Shown here: positions 22,141-35,300 of the stretch, in pieces | Layout of the letters: each line of letters opens with the position of its first letter | Position numbering within the stretch: position 1 is the first letter of the stretch | Assembly (NCBI GenBank): GCA_964019695.1 | Contig: OZ026522.1 | Span: 59,234,811-59,298,810, forward strand | DNA: 64,000 nt | Reading direction: 5' to 3' | Source of the DNA: Loripinus fragilis | Taxonomy: Eukaryota > Mollusca > Bivalvia > Lucinida > Lucinidae | Made by a program: the position numbers and the translations under genes | The notes under the pieces: model-generated | The model's database searches: none | What the model was told of the DNA's origin: nothing | The model's input: the letters and a program-made list of their open reading frames with translations, nothing else

Positions 22141-22384
22141 AATTGTGTTTTTGGAACTTAATTGTTAGTTAATTGAGTTCTACAAAAATGTTTGTTTTAT
22201 GGAGATATAAGAAAGGTATCAACAACTTCAATTCAATAGTTATGTTATCCAGAGATATACACTTGAGCAGCTCTTGGTGTCTACAATGACTGATTTGATG
22301 CCATAAATTATTGGATATAGATTTGATATGATAATATGAGCCAATTCTAGAGATTTAGGTAATTTTTTTATCATTGATCAGTAT

Positions 22385-22890
22385 TTGGTACCCAGGAAAC
22401 CGTCCTACAATTACCAAACTGGGTTGAATCAGAGGTATAGCAATACCAACCAAATAACGTTTTGCTGCTGTCTCAAAACAGTGCTTTTTAATCAAAGCAA
22501 AACGTGGCAATTCTGGCCAGATCCCAAAATTAGTATAGCTACAAAGACGTTGCAAAATTTGAATTTCTGCAACATCATCTCTGTTGGTGATTATTAATTA
22601 TAGATATTATTTTACGTGATAATACATTTGGACAGTAAAATTTTGCCAATAAATTCTAAAAATGTGGAAAAAGGCTTCCTCACAGTGCTGTAGGTTTGTC
22701 TGCAGTGTGTGGTGGTGGTATTTCCTGGCCACAGTTGCTTACTTTTTATCTATAACTGACCAAAAACATAAAGCTGTACGGATAACTGCTGCTGACTGTG
22801 GATCTAGCGCTGGGGTACACTGAAACAATTTCATTTAAGATGGATGAGCTACCTTGATAAATATATGTGAGTGGGAGGGATGTGATTACA
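22385..22890. other. Gene-free stretch
   Basis: No splice-supported exon. The part near 22665-22745 recalls family I ('ctcacagtgctgt', 'tatttcctgg'). Confidence 0.35.
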
Positions 22891-22893
22891 TAA

Positions 22894-23210
22894 TGGCCTT
22901 GACGCAAGAAAACCTGACTTTGTTGCACATGAACAACAAAGGTGCAGACCAGCCTGCTCATCAGCACAGTCTGATCAGTTGCCACGAGAAAACCTGACTT
23001 TGTTGCACAGGAACAACAAAGGTGCTGACCAGCCTGCGCTCCGGCGCAGTCTGATCAGCGCCTTAGTTTTTCACCTACTGGAAAGTATTATAAATCCACT
23101 TGCTACATGCAAAGGTTCAGCATTCTAGCCAGTTCATGTAGGTTAGTAGGCTGGTATGTGGCTTATATGGTCGCAAATTAAAAACAAAAGGTTTTCTTGC
23201 AATGATGACC
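22894..23210 (+). mobile_element. Family C element, copy 3, with internal duplication
   Basis: Two left halves in series (from 22894 and from 22981), both with 'aaaacctgactttgttgcac'. The core is 'ccagcctgcgctccggcgca', ending 'ggttttcttgcaatgatg'. Confidence 0.6.
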
Positions 23211-23214
23211 ATTA

Positions 23215-23424
23215 GGGTAAAGTCTTGCAACTTCCGACAGCAGGTAAATCTGGACATACATTTGCAAACAGTAAAAATCCAGATGAGATGGCTCTTGATG
23301 AGCCATCTCATCGGGATTTTTACTGTTTGCTTAGTTATTTTAATTTTTTCCAATAATTAAAATATGAAACAAACAAGGTCGCTGTCCGAATTTGGCTGAC
23401 TGTCCAAATTACCCGACTTTACCC
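23215..23424. mobile_element. Family P element, copy 1, TA-flanked
   Basis: Ends 'gggtaaagtc' and 'gactttaccc' between TA 23213-23214 and 23425-23426. The core hairpin 'gatgagatggctcttgatga' with 'gccatctcatc' is framed by 'gcaaacagtaaaaatccaga' and 'tttttactgtttgc'. The paralogous empty site is at 23743. Confidence 0.75.
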
Positions 23425-23540
23425 TAGTGAGTGATGTCAATGTTAGTTGTGGTAGGTTTCTGTTCATGTTAACTGTTAGAGCTAATTCTTGTGCTGGGTG
23501 AAGAAGACGATAGGATTTGGACAGAACTCATATTCAATTA

Positions 23541-23743
23541 GGGCCTTGACGCAAGAAAATCTGACTTTATTGCACACGCACAACTAAGGTGCAGACCAGC
23601 CTGCGCATCCACGCAGTCTGGTCAGCACCTTAGTTGTTCACCTACTGAAATTATACTAAACCAACTTGCTAGGTTAGTAGACTGGTTTGTGCCTTACATG
23701 GTCGCAAATTCAAAAAATAGGTTTTCTTGCGATGTTGCCAATT
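23541..23743 (+). mobile_element. Family C element, copy 4
   Basis: 'ggccttgacgcaagaaaatc' to 'aggttttcttgcgatgttgc'. The core is 'cagaccagcctgcgcatcca' / 'cgcagtctggtcagc'. Confidence 0.65.
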
Positions 23744-23799
23744 AGTGAGTGATGTCAATGTTAATTCTGGTAGGTTTCTGTTCTTGTTAACTGTTAGGG

Positions 23800-23930
23800 C
23801 TATTTTTTGTGCTGAGTGAAGAAGGCGATAGGATTTGAACAGAACTCATTCTTGTGCTCGGTGAAGAAGGCGATAGGATTGGAACAGAACTTGTTCTTGT
23901 GCTGGGTGAAGGAGGCGTTATAATTCTGAC
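23800..23930. repeat. Tandem units of about 50 nt
   Basis: 'gtgaagaaggcgataggatt' followed by 'gaacagaactcattcttgtg' recurs two to three times. A single further unit is at 23495. Confidence 0.55.
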
Positions 23931-24229
23931 ACCTGAAATGAAAAGAAAACAGACTCAATGATTGCCCTAACAAAAATCTTTCATTGGTTGGTTGGTGCAT
24001 GTCTTTAGCTGGGCATACCGTAGCTCAACTTGAGATTTTCTTTAGCTCTGACTATCTGTGAGTCGTGAGCCCTTTTCTTTGTTTCATCATAGAGTCTTAA
24101 TTTGACTAGATTTTTTTCTGTGATAATACATTGCGATAGTTAAGAAGCCTCCATGCGAGCAAAAAAAATGTGTTTGAACAAAAGCAGAATCTGGGGCGAA
24201 TATTTGGTTTTAGTAAAATGCATTTAAGC

Positions 24230-24560
24230 CCCCCCTCCCCCCCAGTAGCTAAAGCTGATGTTCGTTCTTTGGCGGTGGTTCTGTTGTTGTTAATCCATAG
24301 TTCATTGTTGCTCCCATTGTTCAAGGGGGTCTGTGTTTGGTTCTTTCTTTTTTGCTTATTTGGTACTTTGTGTCAATTCTAGTTTTGCAATCATCTTGAT
24401 GGGGAAGAGAGAGCTGACTGCTTTGCTTTAATTGTCTTTTGATATCATGTGACTGTTAGTGTTCTGTTACTCTTGTTAGTGTTCTGTGTCTCTTCCTCAC
24501 AGCGCTGTCAAATGGCCTGCAGGCTGTGATTCTAGTATTTCCTGGTCATTCTCACGTTTT
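24230..24560 (+). mobile_element. Family I repeat, copy 2
   Basis: 'gcggtggttctgttgttgtt', 'gctcccattgttcaaggggg', 'gttttgcaatcatcttgatg', 'tatttcctggtcattctcac'. Confidence 0.55.
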
Positions 24561-24905
24561 AATCAAAGCTTAGATACTGTGCACTTGTGAGATGAGGAGT
24601 TCCTCTTGTTTAAGTCCAAATTTACCCAATTGTCAAAACCTGGCGTCGTTTGATTAAGATGGTGCAAAATATATAGAGCTGGAATGTGGTGTTAAAATTG
24701 CCTAGCTTCATACTGTTTTTTTCTTCTTTAATATACAATATTTCATAACTGACCATTCTAATGGGATGTTTGTATTTTTGTTAACCAGATAAATTTTAGT
24801 CCGTTTTTATGTTTGTTCTCAATGCAAATGTTTGCTTTCTTTCTGCATGGTAACTCAGTTGCCATGACCTGCCATTGTGGTTTATCACATGAGAGCATTA
24901 GTTAA

Positions 24906-25125
24906 CCCTTATTCCACCAGTATTTCATATCTTGGAAATATTGTCTGCTGGTGACGTCGGCTTCATATATTCCAATGCAATTCAGAGTAGATTTTATCAT
25001 AGAAGCCTTGATCAGACTAGTCTGATTTGAGTCCATATTGTTTGCAATATATGCTACCTAAGAACATAAGCAGATGAGAGAGCAGATGACAAAGTCATGA
25101 CTTGTTGGAAAAGGATGAACCGTTT
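24906..25125. mobile_element. Family Q remnant
   Basis: Begins after 'gttaacccttattcc' and has 'cttgatcagactagtctgat' and 'gagtccatattgtttgc', a decayed Q core. Confidence 0.45.
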
Positions 25126-25689
25126 ATTGATTTATTCTCTGGCCTGATACAATACAATACATTTTTGAACGTCCATTGAATGTTTTGACAGTTTTCAACC
25201 TAACACTTTTGCCCTAGACAATTAATAGTTTTACCTTAGTATATATAGATGATCGTGTCCATCTGGGTTTTTACCAGTTGTCAAAGTATTTCTTTAATAA
25301 TTCACAGTCAAGAAAAAGAAAGATATTTACCTAAATTAAGCTGAATAATACCATGTACTACACTCCCAATTTCTATCAAAACAACTTGAATGATTCAAGT
25401 TATAAAATGATTTTTCCACGCAAAGTGGAAAACAATGTGACTCCTGACTATAAATGTAAGTGTTCAAAAAGTTTCAGAAGGTAGAAAGTGACCTTAATGT
25501 GCTAAGATATAACTTTTGCTATATCGAACACATCAAGACCAACAGAAAATAATACATGTCAAAACAATCAGAGAAAAGGAGAGCACTTTATTAGCTTAAA
25601 CCATGACTTAAACTGTTTGAAGATGTTTATAAAATCACTTTGAAGAAATATATTGAGTTTTGTCTCAGTCTAGTCTCCAATCGATATTA
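25126..25689. other. Gene-free AT-rich interval
   Basis: Lies between the two converging genes. No exon or clear repeat was recognised. Confidence 0.35.
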
Positions 25690-25895
25690 CAGTAAAACCT
25701 GTGTAAAACGACCACTCAAAAAATAGACAAAACAATGATCTTAATAACAAATGGTATCTTTATGAATGTCGAAAGTAATGCAGAATGCTCCCCTTTGAGC
25801 ATTCTGCAGTACTTTTGACCTGCATTAAGTGATAATTAGTCTTGAAAACCAATTTTGGTCTTTTTGGAAGTGGCCGTTTTACACAAGTTTAACTG
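25690..25895. mobile_element. Family O element, copy 1 (CAGT ends, TA-flanked)
   Basis: 'cagtaaaacctgtgtaaaac' and 'ttttacacaagtttaactg' lie between TA 25688-25689 and 25896-25897. The central palindrome is 'gcagaatgctcccctttgag' with 'cattctgc'. The second copy is at 61100-61295. Confidence 0.7.
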
Positions 25896-26379
25896 TATAT
25901 TGATTAAACGTATCAACTTGCTATCACTTTTAGTGGTCTAGAACAATATTCTGGTGCACCTGTAGATGTAAGTAATGAAAAATGTTTTGATTCTATATCC
26001 ATCTATGCATGTATTGAGTGCTTAAAAGAACCATTTCTTCCAGATGGTTCATTTGAGTATACACAACATATGTCTTGGGCGAGAAATAAGACAATAATGT
26101 ACCCTTTTTGACATAATAAGCACACTATGTGCATACTTTGTTTTCAAAATTATGTACCTTTCTTTGAAATAAAAAACATATAAAAATTTAGACCCAGATA
26201 GGCAGTTGCTTTCATATGAAGCCAGCTATCAGGATACCTTCATCATAATTAAATTACACTGGAAAGATGTTCATAAGCTGTAAGCCACCCAGGAAGTTTT
26301 CAGTATACGCTTATAGGAGGGTGTATGCTTTTTAAGCTGAATATAGAAATTACCCATCTGGTCTGGAAGCTGTCATTAA

Positions 26380-26606
26380 ACCCTTTTCTTCTGATAGATT
26401 TTCACATATATATTGATACAATAAGCATGGATTTGTCCATTTTGTAAATAAATGATATGCATGTCAAAATTTCTAAATTTTAATATGTTTCTGTCCCTGA
26501 AGATTGTTTTTATCTTAGCAACAGTGCAGACCCTGATGAAATGCCGCCTTATGTGGCATTTCATCTGGGTTTTCCCTGTTTGCCAAAGTACCAAGAATGA
26601 AAGGGG
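26380..26606. mobile_element. Family R element, copy 1, touching the minus-strand stop
   Basis: TTAA 26376-26379 and 26607-26610 flank 'acccttttctt...gaatgaaagggg'. The core is 'agtgcagaccctgatgaaat' to 'atttcatctgggtttt'. The right TTAA contains the TAA stop of the minus-strand gene, so the element forms the start of its 3' UTR. Confidence 0.7.
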
Positions 26607-27410
26607 TTAATCACTATCATAGTAATACATTTCAGAATTTCTAGATTTAACTAATCTTCGACAGGGATAATTACCCCACAACATATAGGACGCATCACCT
26701 TCCATATACTGTCGTTTTAAAATAGCACACCTTAGACAATCACAATCATCCCGCCACTTCTTGGGAACCACCCTGGTCTTCTGTCCATACCTACTGCCCT
26801 CCGGCCTATTCTTAGACGATCTCTCCCTCGAAGGAAGTCTCTGGCGATTATAGCTACGCTCAGTCTTAGCACTTAGTGGCGGGAGGCTTACATTATCAGA
26901 TACTGGTGGAATCTCATTTCTGATAGTACTTAAATCTATCTGAATAATACCTGATTGATCAAGAATCTGTAACTCACTTTTATTTAGGGTCTCCTTCTCC
27001 TTCACTCTTTCTTGTACAGTCTTGTCTTTTTTGCTGCCATATATTTTCTTCAGCTCTTTGAACCTGTCCCTGTGTGTGTCTTTATACGGTTGGTCTCGAT
27101 GTTCTGTATTCTGTTTCTTGCTCCTTTCATGACTTACATAGCTGCTTGCATACGTGTTTTCTCTGGCGAATGTTCCACCACCAGCCACATCTTTCAAGTC
27201 TCTTGAACGAGATTGACTGCCACCTTTTAGCCGTGATGAAATTTGTTTGGTGTAAGATATTTGTTCATACCTATGCTTATTGGAAGGATCTTGTGTCTCT
27301 TTTTGTTTGTTGTCTGTTAGATTTGTCAATGATTTAGACAACTGCGCGCTAAGACCAAGAAACTCTTTGTCTATTGTTGTTAAGTCTTGTAATGATTCAC
27401 TTTGCTGCTC
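26607..27410 (-). CDS. Unrecognised minus-strand gene, terminal exon z
   Basis: 268 codons, the longest open frame in the window, after acceptor 'ttttttttcacag'. It runs EQQSESLQDLTTIDKEFLGL, then a Ser/Lys/Arg-rich disordered middle (SRLKGGSQSRSRDLKD; RFKELKKIYGSKKDK; RQRLPSRERSSKNRPEG), then the basic and Cys-rich C-terminus and TAA at 26609-26607. Length, composition and the in-phase acceptor make this real coding sequence. The stop lies in the TTAA flanking the R1 element. Confidence 0.8.
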   Translation of the reverse strand, partial: EQQSESLQDLTTIDKEFLGLSAQLSKSLTNLTDNKQKETQDPSNKHRYEQISYTKQISSRLKGGSQSRSRDLKDVAGGGTFARENTYASSYVSHERSKKQNTEHRDQPYKDTHRDRFKELKKIYGSKKDKTVQERVKEKETLNKSELQILDQSGIIQIDLSTIRNEIPPVSDNVSLPPLSAKTERSYNRQRLPSRERSSKNRPEGSRYGQKTRVVPKKWRDDCDCLRCAILKRQYMEGDASYMLWGNYPCRRLVKSRNSEMYYYDSD

Positions 27411-29318
27411 CTGTGAAAAAAAGCAGAAAACGTGAGTTAAAGTGGTACAATTTTTTCCTCCAATTACATGTGTTGTGAGTACTCATTAGAAGCGCTCATT
27501 GAGACGCTTCTAGTTATCATCAAAACAAATGTGTTTAAGGGGAAAAAAGAAGGGTTTGCTAATATTTGGTTGAAAACCTCTGATCTACTGTGCCCTGAAT
27601 TAGAATCTAACTCATGCTAAAATTCTTGAATTTTTGGCAAATCTATCACTTAATAATATCACAAAAACTCACATTGCTGAATTATTCGCCTTATTCTTGA
27701 TGTTTGTCTAAGTATACTTTTTTATACTATGGTGTTTCTGTTAATCAGTCGATAGCATCATGCAATAAATTAGGGGATAACTGTATTCAAAAATTTCATT
27801 TGGGGAGGTATATCGTTGGATATACGGTAGTTTTACGTCAACGCGCGAGCGGAGCAATAAAATGTGATTTCAAACGTATATCCGGCAATATACCTCCCCA
27901 AATGAAAATTTTGAATATGGTTATCCCCATTTCTAATGCACTTCTGCAGTTTGATCTCAAATTGGAGCGTTGCAAGCCGCATAAAGCCGCACGTCATCCA
28001 ACAAAAGGTGACGTAATTGATGACGTCAACCTATTTCTGACAGTATGTCGCAGGATATACTGTCGAAATTTTTTTAAAGTTATCCAATCAAACGTCGCGT
28101 TACAAACGTGAGTGCATTAGAATAATGGCTTGACCACACGTTATCTTACACTTTCGGTGGGAACAAATAACCAAGACAGCAATGCAAACTTGTATTGAAA
28201 TAAGTACACTTTGAAGGCGATAAAATCGCACTTAAAATGAAATATGATGAACAGACTCTTACAGCCGTGATCATTTCAAATTAAATTTATAAATCTCGCT
28301 GAACGCTAAAGGTTCGTTTGATAAATAGCTTATAGCTTTGGTTGTCGTATACAAACTATTAAACTTTGATAATTATAGCGAACCCTAGCCAAAGCATTTT
28401 CAAGTGTAGAAATCGATTTAGGTCCAGACCAAAAACAAATCCACCTCTTTCCCATTCACATCGGAGGAAGAAAAGTACAATTATCTTATTGGCCCCTCCA
28501 AATACAATGGTAGAATGCTGTATTACCTTGTTTATCTTAAAAGTGTCTATGCTTGTTAGATACATAAAGCGTTTGGCCTGAACCATTAAATGCTTCCCAA
28601 ATTAATATAATAAAAATGATATCTATGGAGATGCTTTGTGGATGTTGACTCACCCGAAACCGGTGTAATCCAAAGGAACGAAATGCATTTTGTGTATAAT
28701 CTCTGATCAACATTACACATTTTGTTTTCATCTTCATTCAATTATATGTATTTTTTTATTTAAAATGGTTGCTGTTTATCCAACTCAAGCACATAAATTA
28801 ATGAATTTGTTTTTTTAAAAATAACTTGAAGAAAATTTATTTCTTCAAAACAAAACTTATTTACCAAAACAACTAGGTAAACGGGTTAAGTAAAAGGGTA
28901 GGCATTATATTTTTTCTGACATGCCAATCCTAAATTAGATAATCTTGGTAAATCATGGTGGTGGAGGTGAATAAATAAGCTTAATTTTTATAGTCTTAAT
29001 CCTAAAATATTCGCTTAAAATTTGCAGCAGACGACAGTTCTATTACATTTTGCTGCTGATTGAAGAATCCAAAGAAAGCTTGATAGTTCATACTTGATAA
29101 ACGTGAGCAAGACTTATTTTCTCAAAATTAAAAAAATAATGATAATAAAACAACAGCAAATAATGTTACAAAATATGTGGTCTGCTATAGATTTGAATGC
29201 ACTTAAAGGTTAAATGATATGATTTGAGACTGACCACGAAAAAATATATTCCTTTTAAATAAAAAAACATGTAAATGAACGCTGGTGCAATATCTCGCAC
29301 CTGGTTGAATACAAACTA

Positions 29319-29387
<69 letters not shown>

Positions 29388-32300
29388 GTAATCAAGAACT
29401 TTTTCGTGCATTTAAAAAAGCAAAACCCAAAAAGTGAAAAAAATATGTTGAACTTGCACTAACCATGCGATTTGTATAAGCCTTAAATGTGTTAAAACAG
29501 ATCTTTGTAAGAACTTGTAACCAATATTTTGACCAGAATAGTACAGCGATTTAAAGTTTCAAGCATTTTGGGGTTTCTTGTTAGAACACAGTACAACAAG
29601 ATCTTCGATAAAAAATGAAAACATATGAAATACATATCCAATGCTTGTCAATCACTCCAGAGATGGCATTAAAAAGAGAAAGTGATTTGCCAAATTTTCA
29701 ATGAATCCCGTGGTACAATCTAAAGTACATAATAAAAACTATGCCATAAAATATAGATTAAGTTTTTATAAATCTCAGTGTTTCAGACCAAACTGTACAA
29801 AAATATATAAGATCGGTTATACCAAACACAATATAAAAATACCACCTAAAAATTTTTTTTTGAAAAAAGAGGTTTACAGTAGTCTTAGGATATATCTCTA
29901 CTTTCGATATTGGTAGGAAAATTGTTCCAAAATGTATAACCTTGATATGCAAATGCGTTTTTGCCAAACCCTTTATTATTTTCTAAATCTAGTTACATAA
30001 GAACAGAGCTCATAGGAAAAAATGTTCTGTCATATTGTCAAGAGATTTCCTTGACTTGCTGTAGACATCCTGGTCAAAAATTGAGTATGACCAGGAAACG
30101 CCACAGTCACACATTACAGACGTGGGGAAGATGAAAAGAACGATAGCATCGATACAGCATTTAGAAGACAATAACAGCAGAGCAGCCAGCTATCTTTTCC
30201 CCAGCGGGATGATTGCAAAACTAAAAAGGACACAAAGTGCTGCGTAGCAAAACAAGGATCAAATACAAAAATAAAAAATGGGAGCAACAGTAAGCAATTA
30301 ATAAACAACAACAGAGCCACAGTCTTAGAACGAACAGTAGCTGAAACAACTGAAGGGGGTGGGGGCGCTAAAATCTTTGCTCTAGAGTCTTCTGTTGTAA
30401 AAACACAATCATAGTTCAGCTCGCATCACAGGGAAACAACCAAATCAATTAACAAACTGATGGAACAAAGAAAATGGCTCTCAACTCACAGACTGTCAGA
30501 GGTAAAGAAAACCCTCAGGTGAGCAACAGTGTGAGCAGCCTTAGATAACTCTTTTTGAAATTGATACCCAACCAAAAGATGTAAATGTTAACATTTGGAC
30601 CTAAATGGTTCAACACAAGCCTAATGGTCTTATTTTGAGAAATCAGAAGTGTGTTGCTTTAACAACTAAGTCAAACCAGAGTACCAAAGGAACATATGGT
30701 CAAAGTGGCATTGACAATTATCAGTAGTTATATAAAAAAAACCTCTGCTTCTGGTATATAAAAACATTGCACTTGCCTCTATTATAATGGAATTAACCAT
30801 TTTTTCACCATAAAGATTTGCTCCAAGTTTTACAGCTGCAGATAAATATATTGCATTATCTTTGGCTTCAATGTCTTTTCCTTTTAACTTTTTTGATCAA
30901 TGGAATGTCCCATAAAGTTTGATACAATTAAGACAATTAAGTCAGGGTGGTCCATTGTATATATTGAGGGGACACAGGTTATAACTTCCAAAATGAATCT
31001 TTTTCTTTCTCTGAAGATTGATTTTGTCTTGGCAACCAGTTCAGTCCATGATGAAATGGGACAATGGTCTAGCACACATGCAGTGTTGAAACATAACTGT
31101 ATATACTAAGAATGAGCACCATGAAAATGCATTTAAAATGAAAACAAATGACATTGTCGTACACAGAATACAGATATCAGCACCTTAAACCAGGCGTTGC
31201 AAAAATGAGTGCAGCAGAACTAGAATTTAAGGCACTATGCCAAAGGTTGAATTAAAACTATGTAAACAACTAATACTAAGAGCTTATATCTGTTTTCGTA
31301 TTAATGATTTAATTCTATATGAACGACTTATTGTTATACAAATTTTGTGAATGGTGACGGCAAATATGTATGTTAACAGTCAGACAAGTCAGACATTTTG
31401 CTGTGAGCTTTTAGTTCAAAGAGTGTTCAAAAGCTTTTTTGCAAATGACCTGTTGTCTCAGAAACCACTATTTTAATGTGTATTAACCCCTTCACCGCCG
31501 TATATAAATGCACGCAATAGGCTGGGGAAAAAATATGGCTATTTTGATTTTATTATGGTGTTACATATAATTTCATACAAGATCATAACTACTGTAGGGA
31601 TTTACACCAATTTTTTTCCTGCTTGTTTGAAACATTTCGTACAATGTCTGAAATAATGTTTTCTAGTGATAGCATGTCAAAAAAAATCAACAGCTGAAAT
31701 ACATGAATGTCTACTTTCGTTTACAACATCATTGTTTTGGAATGGTTGGGAAACAATGGTTCAAAAATGTGAGAATGACAGGAATTTTCTTCTTTATTAT
31801 TGCTGATTCCAATTAATATCAATTGTCATCCATAAACAAGCCATTTTAGACTTCCAAAATAACCTCTACTTCAAAGAAACACAACAGACTAATGCCACAA
31901 TCGCCTGCCATCTTTGAAAAAAACGAGTTCTTCATCAAAAGGACCATTTCCCCTGTGAAAAGCAAGCTTTCAGCCGCGGAGTTATGATATAAATCTTGGA
32001 AAAGTTAACTCTTTCATTATAGAGCAGATAAGAATAATTGAGTTCTGTCCCTTGAATATTATCGTGCTAACAACAAGCATATAAACAACATCGTGTTTAC
32101 CCGGAGCAACGCTCAGGGTTATGGTGTATAGGAAGCGTTAACGCTCGGAGTAAGGCATTATCAAATCATTAGGAATTGGTTCACCACTCATCGTTATATT
32201 ATGTGTATGAATATAATTGAAATATAAAATACAGTTCCTTTGCTATTTAGATTGCTTTCGGATGTATTCATATACAATGCGTTGGAAATGATTAAACATG

Positions 32301-35300
32301 AATAGAATATCGCTGGAATAACTGGTTGTGTATACAAGCCCGCTGTAAGCTTGGATTGGGCGTCAAAAATATTCATGATGAGATATATGTTGTTTATGGG
32401 GATAAACGACTGCCATTTCTACAGTTACACGTAGGTGGTTTACTTATTTCCTTTCTGGTCACAAAAAAGGCAAAACAGCCCCTTACTCAGGAAGACGTAG
32501 GTCTGCAGTTATCAAATCAAGCATCACTGAATTCATGCAATTAATTGAGGAAGATGCGCTTTTCACAGTCAGACACCTAGCACAAATGACAAACTTTGGT
32601 TAAGCATATGTCACTTCGTTCCAAAGAGTGCTCGTAGGATCCTCCATTTACTGACTGATGAGCAGAAAAGTACAAGGGTACAAAGGACTAAGATAAAAAA
32701 AAATGTTGAAAAAGTACCAAAAATCAGAAAAAAAAGTATTATAAACTCTCATAACGGCTGATAAGACATTATGACATGGGTCCATTTTATTTTATAAAAT
32801 GGACCCATGTCATAATGTCTTATCAGCTGTTATGAAAGTTGACAATTTTATAAAGCAAAAGCCCCAGTATTGCTAAAAGAACACTGACAGCAGAGAAGGT
32901 GTTATACGAAATCATGCAACATGCTGTCTCCATAGGTATGAGTGTGTCTGGAAACTTACAACTATAAGAATGCAGTTCTGAAAATGCGAAATAAAATTAG
33001 AAAAAAAATACGTCCTAAAACATGCCTCAAGCAAATCCATTCAGTACATGACAATGCAAATCATCAACTGTAGTCCAGTTTTTTAGTCTGAAAAGAATGC
33101 ATTGTCATGCCCTCCATATAGCCCAGACCTTGCCCTGTATGATTTTTTTTCTCTTGAGAAAATTCAAAAGGCATATATCTGCTAGAGGATTTATGTCTAG
33201 AAGTGCGTTGGGATCTACAGTTTACCAGTTTCTAATCCGTATACCCAAAGAGGAGTATTAAAATTGTTTTAAAAAGTGGGCTCAAAAATTGAAACGGTGT
33301 TTTCTAGTAAAGAGGAATATTTTAAAGGTAACTGAACAAAATGTTACCAAATTTCGATTAGCGTTTCTGAGGAAAAAGCTCATTTGGAAAAAGTTTTTTT
33401 TTTCTAAGACTCTCTATATATATGAAGATACCTGAATACCATTATATATGTACGGTATCACGCTGTGTGTAATTGACTCTAAATTGAGCAGACAATATTT
33501 GATTTTAATTCTTTTCATGACATGTTTTGATTCAAAAAAACATTTCTATTAGTTATACAATGTATTTAATTTCCTCTGGCAAATGTTCCAAGTAAATTAA
33601 CAGAATTGTGTCAAATGTATTTATTTTTCTGCAAAGACATATGATAAGATATACCATACACCTTCAAACCCTACCTTGAGTGATGATAATAAATTGAAAA
33701 ATAGTAAGTGAGTATGATCAGGAAATACCACAATCACAAACTGCAGACAACCCCGTGGCACCGCGAGGAAGAGCCGCTCAACCATCACGAGACACCAGGA
33801 AGACAAATTAAGCAAAGCAATCAGCTCTCTCTTCCCCATCAAGATGATTGCAATACTAGAATGGACATAAAGTAACGTACAACAAAACATAGAACAATTA
33901 CAGACTCTCACAATGGGAGTAACAATAAACAAAAAGTCAACAACAACAGAACCACCGCCTTAGAACGGACAGCAGCCCAAGCCACCGGGGGGCTTAAATG
34001 CATTTTACTGGTACCAAATCTTCGCCCTAGATTCTGCTGTTGTTGAATGCTGGTTTCACTTCCACCAAAAATATACTCAGCGGCAATAGAAAGTATACAT
34101 CTACACTTGTTTCACAAAGCAAGACATTCAAAAATTAAAAATGTTTGTACTTTGTGAAAACAGTGAATTTGATCAATGGGTAATTAAGTCAGAATGTGTG
34201 CAAATTCAAACGATAATTAAGCTGTTGAGCTGCCATGCCATCCCTTTTGGTGAAAGTTTGCACTTATATTTCTTGTAAAACAACTTAAAACCAGCATTAA
34301 CCATTTATGAATGTTGAAACATATATTCCTGTTATTCTTGTGGTTATTCTACGGGTCTATACAATCGTCAGAACATGGTTTTTAAAGCAGAAGAAGGTTA
34401 CACTAGGATCAGTTGCAATTCAACTAGGGTAAAGTCAGGTAACTTCGGACAGCGGGTTCGGACATACATTTGCAAACAGTGAAAATCCAGATGAGAAGGC
34501 TCATTAAGAGCCGTCTCATCAGGATTTTCACTGTTTTGCTTTTATTCCAATAATTCAAAAAATAAAAGAAACAAGGTCGCTGTCCAAATTTAACCGATAG
34601 TCCAAATTTACCCAACTTTACCCTTCTACCAAAGGTGAAACGTTACACTTTTTACAGTGTACTTATGCACATTAATAGGTTCAAGCTACTAACATGATAT
34701 GGCAAACCTTTTTCTCACATTCTTTGCAATGCAACTGTTTGTCTTAGCAATAGAGTTGTGTGTTTGTATTGCTCTTCTCATAAGGTGAAAGCAACAGGTT
34801 TTATTGCACTTGGTTTACAAGTATTCATTAGCATACACTTGAGAATAATTTTTCAGAACATTTCGTTTGAAAGCGACTCGTTTTTTTTTAAAACCACCTA
34901 TCAGGATTATTATAATAGAGATAGTTTGAAAATTAACACATCCGAATTCATATTCAATCTTTAGAATATTGGATCTTTGTTCCATTATAGGGTCACTGGT
35001 GAAGATCAAATAGCTGAAACTCGCTAGTTTGGTCAAGACAATTTGCACGTTCATTGGTGTTTTCTATCTCCAAAGGATTACCATTTAATGACCATTTTAA
35101 GAACATATTTATCACAGACCATACTTGTATATTGAATACAGAAAAGAGACCCTTGACATTTTGTGAAATTAAAATGATGGTGTTGTTTTTATCACAGCCA
35201 AGTTCACAAGACATTCTTAAATTCACGTGTCCACTCACCATATCTAAAGCAAGATCTCAATTCATTTGAATATATTGAATTTAAAATAAGGTTATTATTA

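Larger units (their letters stand above)
22894..23850. repeat. Local tandem duplication containing family C
   Basis: A unit starting at 'ggccttgacgcaagaaaa' (22894) and running through a C element, 'gagtgatgtcaatgtta' and 'gataggattt.gacagaactc' is repeated from 23541. The first unit is longer because it holds a second partial C copy and the P1 element. Confidence 0.65.

Noticed and set aside
22385..22597. 70-codon + strand open frame
   Set aside because: No splice sites in phase and no coding-like composition.
27704..28111. 135-codon + strand open frame
   Set aside because: It lies within family N, whose other copy at 9.9 kb lacks the same frame.
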